64,000 nt of DNA, from contig JANEZZ010001873.1 in assembly GCA_026122225.1 (NCBI GenBank), forward strand, positions 372,001-436,000, read 5' to 3'. The position numbers and the translations under genes are program-made. This document shows positions 33,691 through 43,145 of this stretch, in pieces. Origin of the DNA: Heloderma charlesbogerti (lineage: Eukaryota > Chordata > Lepidosauria > Squamata > Helodermatidae). Position 1 is the first letter of the stretch. Each line of letters begins with the position of its first letter. The notes below the pieces were generated by a model. It did not search any database. It worked only from the letters and a program-made list of their open reading frames with translations, and had not been told where the DNA came from.

Positions 33691-34419
33691 TTTAATTGCA
33701 GTTTTCATCCCTACAGTGTATTCATTTCAAGTCATCTGGTGGCTGCATCTCATTCCTGCAAACAGGTGTGCACTAACTTTACCATAGAAATCTGAAGAAC
33801 CTGGGCTGCCCTCCAAGGTGCATGGCATCTTCTGAAGTAGAAAACAATGGGCATAGTGTATCTAAGCATGCATCAATATTTGCACATGCATCATGTGGGG
33901 TCAGTGTGACACAGCCATGCAGGCATGGAAATTCAAAAATGGATTGGAGTGCTTCCTTTGTTAAAGTGGCCTAAACCTTTAATTCAGCAAAATGAGTCCA
34001 ATTTGATGATTGCCAGCACATAATCACAAGTATAGTGTGTGACCTAACAGCTATGTAGGGAATGCCTTCTGAATATTAACATATCAGTTTCAGTTTCATA
34101 TCAGATGTATTCCTTAAAAGAGTGTGAGGTCAATAGAGTTGTCATTCATTCACATTTTGGCAAGCTTATATTCTTACACTATGGTAATTACTTTCACATG
34201 CAGCCTGTGCTTTTCCATTCTCCCTCTCCTGCTTTCGCCTTAATTGCATGTGAAACTCATTTTATATGTATATGCCAGTTTCAAGCATTCCGTCATTCTC
34301 TCCCCAACATTCTGTCACATCCTAACATCAAACCCTAGCAACACATGTTAGTATGTTTAAAGGCCATTTCACACATTACTTAGAGATAAATCCAGGTTCA
34401 CCACTTGGGCCCAGATCAC
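33691..34419. other. intronic DNA, no gene seen
   Basis: No recognisable gene or element. Confidence 0.5.
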
Positions 34420-34960
34420 TCACTTACTGGGCCAGCATGAATCATGGCATGGTGGAGGGATGGAGGTATCCTCTCTCATTAACTTGACTAGGGTATTTAA
34501 CATGGATGACTGGTGTGACACATGTGTCAGGGTTGGATCTGAGCCCATAGAGTCCCAAAGCAGTTCTGATTCTGAGGAAGAGATACAATCCGTGGGAGAG
34601 GAACCCACTCATTTTTCAGAGGCGCAGCTGGAGGGAGAGCCCCCCCCCCGCTCACATTCCTGAGAGTGACAGTGACCCCGGCAGGGATTGGGAGGGACAA
34701 CTTGAGCTTCTAGACGTGAGGCGCAGGCACAGAGACAAGTGGGAGGATGCAGGCGCCGAGAGGAGGAATTAGTGGAATAGTTTGTTCTATTCATTAGTGG
34801 AATAGAGTTTGTTCTGTAGGGTGTTTTTTTTTCACCTTCTGGGAGTTTTGCACATTTTTGCCCCACCTTCAGGGAGATTTGCGCAAATGTAACTTTATTT
34901 TATTAACTTTGGGGGAGATTTGCACAAATTTGTTAAAGCACAGTAACTGCCTCCTGATTT
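34420..34960 (+). mobile_element. possible retroelement/transposon fragment with coding-like segment
   Basis: The + strand from 34502 reads an acidic, Ser/Glu-rich peptide (ESQSSSDSEEEIQSVGEEP). A frame change at the C-run 34644-34652 is followed by a basic stretch (DVRRRHRDKWEDAGAERRN) ending near 34770. An AT-rich part with repeated gggagatttgcgcaaa / gggagatttgcacaaa follows. It resembles the start of a gag-like or LTR-associated frame, but I do not recognise the family. Confidence 0.3.
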
Positions 34961-35062
34961 GGCCTTTGCTTTTGACTTACTCTTTGGTACTGACTAATGG
35001 CTTGTCCCATGACTCCTGGTTCACCACAGACTGATGCCCACAGCCCAGCCCTGGCACTCACA

Positions 35063-35064
<2 letters not shown>

Positions 35065-35096
<32 letters not shown>
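35065..35096. repeat. (CA)n microsatellite
   Basis: CA dinucleotide run of about 16 units. Confidence 0.95.
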
Positions 35097-35098
<2 letters not shown>

Positions 35099-35739
35099 GG
35101 CCCTCCATGCGCACACACTATATCTGTCAAAATGAGAGGCATTTCTCTCTCCCCCCCCCCCCCAGTATATATGGGTGCATCCAGATAGAGGAATTGTGGT
35201 GCTCACAATCCCAAAAGCATTGGGAAACTATTCCATCTTTTCTTCCCTAACAGATTTTCTATGGTGAAGAAAAAGATGGAGAAAATGTTGGGAAAACATG
35301 GGAGGGTTATGAGTTGAAGACAATATTGTCTGTACACCCCATAGAATTTATGAGTGAGGCAGAGTGATGGTGCTATAAAAGCCTCATCTGGAAGTATCTT
35401 ATATCCTTTTGTAATCCATTATTTTTATCTTCCTAATGACCAGGCCAGTTCTAAAACAAACCATTTTGGTGGTGCAAACATTCACACTTATGGTGAAGAG
35501 AGAATATATGTGTGAATCTTTATTATTCAGTGACTATCCATTGATAACTTGCACGTGTGAAACAGCCAACACAGCTAAAACATCACAAATAAAGCATTCG
35601 TATCACCTGACTTTGGCTGCCTTTACATTAAAGAAAAACCTTCCGTTGTGGAGCCTTCCTGCATTTACAGCGGTCTCCCAGACAGCGACCACATGATTGC
35701 TGAGAGGGGAAGTTTTTCATTTTCAAGGTTCTATAGAGC

Positions 35740-35960
35740 TCAATGAAACAGCACCATCTAGTGACTGTTTTAATAGCGTTACAATCCAACTTAATTTGAT
35801 AGTTCATTATTTCCAGATCTTTTTGAGATAACATAACCAGGAAATACCTCTGGATGTGCCCTGGAAGTTGACAACATCATGAAAAGGACTTGCAAACTTC
35901 CATGAGTAAGCAATACAAATAGCAGGATAAAAGGTCTGTGTGGAGAAGCCCATTGTCTCA
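35740..35960. repeat. partial relative of the DNA element at 4501-4873
   Basis: Shares agcaccatctagtg, ttccatgagtaagcaata, agcaggataaaaggtctgtg and the terminal gtggagaagccca with the right half of the 4.5-kb element, in the same orientation. The left terminal repeat is not evident. Confidence 0.6.
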
Positions 35961-37460
35961 AATGTGCTTCCCCTCAGTGTGTGACCTTCACAGGTACAGT
36001 GTGAATAAAAGAATGAGACATTAAGTACTATGCTATTGAGTGACAGAACAGTATGGTATTGTTACTGGATTGGGGGTTGCCCGACTATCAAAGTGTGTCG
36101 GAACACACTTTGTCCAACTCATAGAATGAGACATCTTCATAAGCTAACATACCAAACCTTATTTAGATGCCCACTTAGGGCCATCATGACTTCTATAGCC
36201 CCAAACGCCATTACACCCTGGCTTAGCGAACCAATTTCTAAATATATATTTTCCCCAGTTTTAGCTAGGTGTCTTTTCCCTACGGTCTATCGTCTCAGAG
36301 TCCCATCATGTGATCCAAAAAGACAAAATCTATTTATACCTTCTGCATAGCCATCCTTCCAGAATATATCTGGGTGTTTTCCTCTCACTGGGAGGATTGA
36401 TGGAAACACCAGCTGTGTCCCCATATCTTTAGCCTTGCTTTGAAGAACGTAATTGGTACCCATAAGGAATAAGCAACATGGGCTTTAATGAGCATGTGCA
36501 ACTTTTCCATATGGGCACAAGACAAGCATCATAACACCCTGGGTGCCACATCAGGTCAGCAAATTTGCTGGCACAGGCAATTCTTTCTGTGGAGCAATGG
36601 AGGCAACTTCTCCCTCCCTGCTGCAGCAACGCTAGGCCAGCTTCAGTAGCTTGAAAACTGCAGTTGGATTGAAGGACGATAAGCTTTGCTTCCAGGAGGA
36701 TGGCCTCCCTGGAGAGAGGAAAATCCTGTTTGATCTCCAGAGAAATGTTTATGGCTGTGTGTTAAGCACACATTGGCCAGACAAAGGGCTTTTATTTTTT
36801 ATATGACCAGCAAACTCATTATCCAAGTATCGATCCCTATGTAGCCAAAATGGCGCCATCCACGCACAAAAGGGGGGGTGTCCATGGGCTTGGGAAAACC
36901 CCAAGATTTACAGAAGTACAAGACTCTCTAGACAAAACAATGAGGAGGAGGGGGCAAAGAAACAGCCCAGGGAAGACTGAACATGTTCAGTGGCACAGAA
37001 TGCTGAGTGTCAAGAGTACGGGAAAATGAGAAAGAGAGGTAATGGAATGGAATACCCTGAAAAGGGGCATGACTGACTGGAACCAGGAACAGGAGCCTTC
37101 CAGACTACTACAGTCTATTACAAGTCCAAGCCCCACTTGTAATAAAACGGTCTTAAAATATGGAAGGGCATTATAATGCCTTGCATTATTTGTTCCTTTT
37201 AAGGGCTACTTGAGTGCTTATGCACCTACCACACATGTATTGCAGAATGGAAGGGAAACTCTTTAAATAGTTCCAGAACTGCTCCTGGATACATGGGCAG
37301 TTATGTAATTTGTCATGAGTACTATCCAGCAGGTTCCATGACAATCACTCCAAAAGATGCACCAAATATACTCACATGTCATGCTTCTGGGCACTATCTG
37401 TGACATTTCCAGGACGTAGTCTGAAGCAATATGAAAAGTGTCAAACTGATTTATCTAGAG
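35961..37460. other. intronic DNA, no gene seen
   Basis: No recognisable gene or element. Confidence 0.5.
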
Positions 37461-37590
37461 CAGGGATGGGAACCTGTAACCCTGCAGATCTTGCTGGACT
37501 ACGACTCCCATCAGCTCTAGCCATGCTAGCTGGGGCTGATGGGAATTGTAGTCCAGCACTGTCAGGAGCGCTCCACATTCTCCACCCCTG
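37461..37590. mobile_element. palindromic hAT MITE
   Basis: Begins CAGGGATGGGAACCTGTAAC and ends CTCCACATTCTCCACCCCTG. The central palindrome pairs ctggactacgactcccatca with tgatgggaattgtagtccag. The 8-bp flanks atctagag / ttctagag match 7 of 8. Confidence 0.7.
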
Positions 37591-38213
37591 TTCTAGAGAG
37601 ACTGGGCCATTTCCTACGCATGGGATACACACACACACACCCCGAGCCGCAGCACAGCAAGCCACACTTGGCCTTGCTTGCACAGAGATGGAATGTGTGC
37701 AAACTGACAGCTCCATGTGGGGGCTCTGTAGCCACTGCAGTTTCACTGGCCACATAATAGAACCCACATATGGAGGAACTGGTTTATGCGAACAGTGTCT
37801 CTGCATGGGGTGTAAACCAGAAATGGCTCTATGTGTATCCAAAGATCTCGTTTGGGGCTACTGTCAAACGTGAACTAGCTCTACTTCCAAACTTGCAAAA
37901 ATGAACGTGTCTCCTACTGGCATTGATGGCTCTTTAGTACTGCTTCCAAATCTCTACAAAACTGTTGTCTGAATGCAGCCTCCATTTCTTTCAGAAGTGC
38001 TGCTTGTGGCAAATATGATGAATGGCTGCTTTTTGTTTGGAACGTATCTGTTGCTGGAACTAGGCACGCATTTAGTGCTGCTGCATACAAATAAAATCCC
38101 CCTGCCTGTTTTTTTATCTTAAGCACTATGATTTCATTTGTTTTAAATGAAGTCAGTGTAATATTTGCCCCCTTTGTTGAGCACCGAAAATACATGTTAA
38201 ACTGATGGTTTCA

Positions 38214-38312
38214 GGCTGCAATCCTATGTACATTTACCTGTGAGTAAGTCCCACCAAACACAATGGGATTTACTTATGAGCAGACACACACAGGACTGAG
38301 TTGTAAGAGTGC
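38214..38312. repeat. short palindromic MITE, family P1
   Basis: Outline: ggctgcaatcctatgtacat, gagtaagtcccaccaaacac, aatgggatttacttatgagc. Confidence 0.65.
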
Positions 38313-38453
38313 TTGTCTCACATTAACTTTTTAATGTACAGCACTTGGAAAGATGAGAATAATGCTCTATGGATGTCCAACAGTTGTTTAATTGCTGCAG
38401 ATTAATTCATCATACTACTTGATATTATGTTCCTTCCCCCACCCTCACCCGCA

Positions 38454-38586
38454 GGGCTATTTAATTTCTACACAACTGGGAAAACCTGGACCGCTACTAG
38501 AACATATTTCAATGGCACTTGAAGTACAATTGTTTGTGTTGCATTGTAGTCGCATTCCTTCAACTGAAGATGTCACTCTATCTCAA
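38454..38586 (+). other. exon-like open segment (speculative)
   Basis: A strong pyrimidine tract and acceptor (ccaccctcacccgcAG) precede a 133-base stretch that stays open in the frame GYLISTQLGKPGPLLE... and ends at CAA|GTAAGG. The peptide matches nothing I know and is not palladin. It could be chance or a cryptic exon. Confidence 0.15.
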
Positions 38587-38657
38587 GTAAGGCAGAGAGG
38601 GGGAAAACCTTTAACTATTCATATCTTGTTTTAGTAAAATTCCAAAATCCTTATTAG

Positions 38658-39245
38658 TGTAATACTGTTTTTAGGACAACTCAAAGGTCACAAAAATGTG
38701 CAAGCTTTCAAAATCTCCAGATCTCTTCATCAGGCACAATGTTACGAAAAGCGTGTGGGGGGGTGGAATAACAGGGCGGGAAAAGCTGACTTGATGTAGA
38801 AGTCATGATGTCTGAATCATGGACAGAGTCTTAAGATGAAATGGGGGGGGTACAGACATTACAACTGGGCCCTACCCATCATATCACCTGGTAGGGCCCA
38901 ATCGAGTGTCTACAAACCCTCCTTCCCCATTTGGCCTTAAGACTCTGACCATGATGCAGACATCATGACTTCAATATCAAGTTATTTCACCCCACTCAGG
39001 GGAGGCTGGTGGCTCTGATGTCAATGAGGTGGTGAATCCATTCCAGGTTTCAGTCAGAACCAGTCAGAACTCTAAAAGAGCTATCCAAGCTGCAAAGCAC
39101 TGACACTGGAGCCACCAGCCTCCACTGCTCCCACTACCACCACCAATTTGCTTTTTGTAACATCATGCCTGATGAAGAGATCTGGGGATCTTGAAAGCTT
39201 GCACATTTTTGTGGCCTTCGAGTTGGCCTAATAAAGGCATTACAG
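38658..39245. mobile_element. 588-bp palindromic MITE, itself carrying an insertion
   Basis: The arms at about 38658-38740 and 39160-39245 are long inverted copies (gtgcaagctttcaaaatctc / tcttgaaagcttgcacattt). Inner arms pair gaagtcatgatgtctgaatc with its inverse, and gggccctacc with ggtagggccc, around a centre near 38886. The right arm is interrupted by a second element at 39000-39130. Confidence 0.7.
39000..39130. mobile_element. small inverted-repeat element nested in the previous MITE
   Basis: The ends ggggaggctggtggctc and gagccaccagcctccac are inverted copies. The segment has no counterpart in the left arm of the surrounding palindrome, so it was inserted later. Confidence 0.6.
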
Positions 39246-39753
39246 TAATATAGCCTTTTGAGCTTTTCTTATGGCTGACACAGCTACCTTTGCTTTCTGT
39301 TTTACTGAGTAACACCAGGGGGCAGAATGAAGCGGTTTTACGTATATTATCAGTTAACACACACAGTTAATCTTGAACTGTGAACATTATGCTGTTATTA
39401 AGATCAGTGCTTAAGAAATCCACCGTAGAGACAACCATAGACCAATTATTTAGAGTCTCACACAGGCTCTCTTCACACCTCAGTTTTTTAGCAGGATTGT
39501 TCTTTAAGCACTGATTCTCACGGGAGCTTTAGATGACGCCACTGCTCTCCTGCTGCTATCTCACAACTTTCCTTCCCTCTTCCCATGTTATCTGAGAATG
39601 GGGAAAACCCAGCATTTTCTGTGCTTGCAATTGAAATCATCGCGCACACGCACCCCCCCCCCTGGTGTATTTCCCCTTTACTGCTTTGTCCTGTTTTGTG
39701 TGGGCGTGTGCTAGGGAGTGTTGCTGGGAGGTGTTGAATAACATTGTCGTGAC

Positions 39754-40646
39754 TAGGGGTGGACGAAAGTCACTTACCTTTTCTCGCAGCTTGTTCGCGG
39801 TGGGGGGGAGCGCTTCGCTGCTCCCCCCGCGAAGTTCAGGCCGGGGGGGGAGGCTTCCCGCCTCGCCTGGCCAAAATTCAGGCCGGGGAGGAGGCTTCCC
39901 ACCTCGCCTGGCCGAAATTCAGGCCGGGGAGGAGGCGCCTCGCCTCGCCTGGCCGCGAACGCAGAAGTAAAAACAAAACAAAAAAAACGCCCCCTGATAG
40001 GCTACGTGACGATTCACGTAGCCTATCACGGCTAGATCTGCAAAGTCAGCCGTGATAGGCTACGTGAATTGTCACGTAGCCTATCACGGGTGACTTTAAA
40101 AAAAAAAAAAAGCGCGTACGCGAATGGCGGCCCTCATAGGGAGCCGCCATTCGCGTTCCTTATTTAGTTGCTGTAGTCTACGTAAATGTTTACGTAGACT
40201 ACAGCGACCAAATAAGGAACGGGAATGGTGGCTCCCTATGGGGGCCGCCATTATCCGTACACACTTTTTTTTTTTAAAGTCACCCGTGATAGGCTACGTG
40301 ACGATTCACGTAGCCTATCACGGCTGACTTTGCAAATCTAGCCGTGATAGGCTACATGAATCGTCACGTAGCCTATCAGGGGACTTTTTTTTTTCTTTTA
40401 TTGCAATGGCGGGGGCGGCAGCCGGTCAAAAGACCGGCTGCCGCTCCCACCCCGCTCGAACACCCGACGAACCGCCAGCCGGACCCGCCGCCGGGAGGGA
40501 CATTCAGGGAAGGTAAGTCCCGTCCCGGGGGGGGGTGCGGGGTGCGGGGGGGTGCGGAGGATTTCTCCCCGAAACTTGTTCGGGGGGCCGAACACGTTGG
40601 CGCTCGGCCCCCCGAAGTTTCGGGGAGAAATTCTCCGCCATCCCTA
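39754..40646. mobile_element. 893-bp hAT-like element made of nested hairpins, perfect TSD
   Basis: The perfect 8-bp duplication gtcgtgac at 39746-39753 and 40647-40654, with ends TAGGGGTGG and CCATCCCTA, indicates a hAT-type insertion. Inside are: a GC-rich hairpin near 39793-39835; three tandem units of about 41 bp (39831-39954); four hairpins of the gataggctacgtga / tcacgtagcctatc type (about 39999-40028, 40051-40087, 40286-40322, 40342-40378) arranged symmetrically; a central inverted repeat (40121-40255) around the hairpin gtagtctacgtaaa / tttacgtagactac; a ggcagccggt / accggctgcc hairpin (40425-40443); and a terminal GC hairpin (40570-40625). There is no coding region. CpG content is very high. 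Confidence 0.75.
39831..39954. repeat. three tandem units of about 41 bp
   Basis: Units start at 39831, 39873 and 39914. Each contains attcaggccggggagg (first unit variant) and ends ctcgcctggcc. Confidence 0.85.
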
Positions 40647-40740
40647 GTCGTGACACCAAATTGGTGGGGAGGAGGGGCAGGTCACTGACCACTTCCAGTG
40701 ACTGTTTCTGCCTCTCTTCCATTCCACTACAGATGCCAAG

Positions 40741-40874
40741 ATCCCCTTGAACACAGCAATGCTTACTTCTGAGTAAACTCATTGGCTGTAAAGCTTTCCT
40801 TTCCTGGGAGTAAGTGCCATTGAAATCTGTGTGGCTTGCTTCTGAGTAGGCATGCATAGGACTGCATTGTAAGT
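40741..40874. repeat. palindromic MITE, family P1 (longer copy)
   Basis: Contains gcttacttctgagtaaactc, tcctgggagtaagtgccatt, gcttgcttctgagtaggcat and gcataggactgcattgtaag. The first block duplicates the family hairpin. Confidence 0.6.
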
Positions 40875-41574
40875 CTACTTAGAGTAGCAGTCTTAATGTC
40901 TTCCATTCCCTTCAATGCATTTACTTTGAACCTCCCCCTCCCACTGACTTCACTGACTGCTTCTTCTCCCTTTTGCTTACCAGACTGATGGGCTTTTTTC
41001 CTCCCAGGGTGGATGGGGAGTCTCCCTTCTCAGCCACACAGGAGAAACGCTTGAGAGTTAGGATTTCAATAGGTATTAAAAGTGCCTTTTCTCCTCCCCT
41101 GAATAAATTCGTCATGGAGAGCTTGGAATGGCCATTTTTAGTAGTTTCCTTTTGGGGTGTGGAGTTGTTTTAGATAAGGCAGTAATGCTGAGGTGGTTTT
41201 CCACAGTACGTCTTCCCACCTAGCCAGCCACTATCTCTTCTCCTAGCCCTGTATACAGAGCCAGTGTAAATCCCGGAAAGGATCTCGAATCAAAAGGACT
41301 GGTTTGTAGTGGGATAAAATGCCAGGTGTGAAGAGAGCCACAGCCTATGTAGGATTTTGAATGTGGATTCTCCCATTTTGTCTAATTCTGTTTTATTGTG
41401 AGAGGGGTTTTCTTCTAAATCATTTGTTAATGCAGCTCATAGAACTTGGCAGGTTATGAAGTATTTGTTTTAAATGTCTTCACTACAGCTGTGCAAGTGG
41501 TATTTTGCAGGAATATTGTGTGTTTTAAAAACAATGGCATTCCAGCAAATTCTGCAGTATTCAGTTATTTACAT
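40875..41574. other. intronic DNA, no gene seen
   Basis: No recognisable gene or element. Confidence 0.5.
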
Positions 41575-41700
41575 TTATTATTATTTTTTTCAAAGCATTT
41601 TTATCCTGCTCTTCAGCCAAAAGGCTCCCAGACTGGCTTACAGGAATCAATAAATAGATAGCCCTGCCCTCAGGTTTACTATCTAAAGGACACAAGACAC
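41575..41700 (-). mobile_element. LINE 3'-end fragment (L2-like), antisense
   Basis: attattattttttt tail region, then tatcctgctcttcagccaaa and ggctcccagactggcttaca, in the style of squamate LINE 3' ends. Assignment to L2 is tentative. Confidence 0.45.
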
Positions 41701-42970
41701 AAGCAAAGGGATACAGAGGAAGGAGAAGGGGGAAAGCATGATGGTAGTGGTTGATTTATTTGCCCAGATGGATGGGAATATATTCTAGATCAGCAATGGG
41801 AAACATTGCAGTGCCCGTCACCCCCCAGCGCAGGCCCCCCCAGCCACATTGCCCCCTGCAACTACGTTTTTTTCTTTTTGAAAAAGAGAGAAATAGTTGT
41901 GGTTTACTGCGGAAATTCAGTGGCAAACCACTATTGAGGGTTAGGATGAACAAATTTTGTACCAATAGAAACTTTCCTCCCAATAAAAGAAAGAAGCACA
42001 GGGCCCCTGATCTATATGGGGACAACAGTGAGGGGGAAAAGAGTTAAAGACCTCTCCCCAGTCCAGACTGGCCCTCCCGCACCTGTTATTTACTCAGAAA
42101 AAACGTTCACACAATTGTTAAGGCATTGTGATTTGGACTAGTAGCTCAGTTCAGTTCTTGCATATCTGAACTGGCCAAACTTATCTTGCTGGTCTGACTC
42201 TGAATTAATTTTGTTTTAAACATTGAATTAAGAAATAAACATTTTGCACTTCATGTTAAAATTAACAGATCAAAAGCAAACTACCAAGCATCAGTAGATA
42301 AATTTTCAAACAGTGGCGAAATAAATTAGGTCCCGTATTATCTACTACCAAAGATGTAGAGTTGGCAGATGTGAAGAAGACATTTTCCATCTATATCAGT
42401 GTTTCCAAAATTTGATGTAAACAATGTACATATTTCAATAGGACTAGGTGAATATGTTCTTTTTTAGAATTTGTTTTGTTAAAGTTGGTGTTTTCCAAAT
42501 TGATTACATAAAATGAAGAGCCAACCAGAACTAAAATATTTCCATAGACTGAAGGCAATGGCTGCATTCCAGGATGCTCCCAAGCAAGCCAGGCTTCTCC
42601 CAAACAAGCCAGGATTTGTAAGCAAAGAACAAACCCTAGTTTATGATCCTGGATTGAAAAGGACACAACAAAAGAAGATGTCAGGTTCAGACATCATGGT
42701 AAGCCTTAGTTTTCTAGTTAGTTCTGCCACTCACGCTGGTGGGAGGAGCCTAGTGGGAGTGAACAGGCTGCACACATGCACTTCGATCATGGTAAGTCAG
42801 GATTTGCCAGAGTTCTGGCTTACCATTGTGTGTGAATGCTGTCTATATAGAGTTAATCTATTCAGTTTGTTAGAGTCATTCTAGTTCTGTGGAGAAGCCC
42901 TAAGAAGCAGAGTTTTCCACCTTTCAAGGGGGAAGATCTGAAGCCATCTTTCCCAAGGGTCCAAGACATT
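41701..42970. other. intronic DNA, no gene seen
   Basis: No gene. Some internally repeated phrases at 42570-42800 (caagccagg, tcatggtaag) hint at an old MITE. Confidence 0.45.
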
Positions 42971-43002
42971 CTTATTTATTTATTTATTTATTTCATTTCT
43001 AT

Positions 43003-43033
43003 ACCGCCCAATAGCCGAAGCTCTCTGGGCGGT
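43003..43033 (-). other. L2 3'-terminal RNA hairpin, copy B
   Basis: In element orientation the outer 8-bp stem ACCGCCCA/TGGGCGGT encloses AGC-TTCG-GCT, a UUCG tetraloop, followed by the AATAAAT tail. Compared with copy A, one outer pair differs on both strands (C-G versus T-A), keeping the stem. Confidence 0.7.
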
Positions 43034-43145
43034 TCACAAAAACTAAAACCAAACAACACACAATAAAACAATTTAAAATATATCTAACATTAAAACCACA
43101 ATATAACAATACAACCACAATAAAACCTAGCAGCAGTACAGGAGT

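Noticed and set aside
37376..37873. 165-codon + strand frame with many Cys
   Set aside because: Overlaps a palindromic hAT MITE and an ACAC run; no family similarity.
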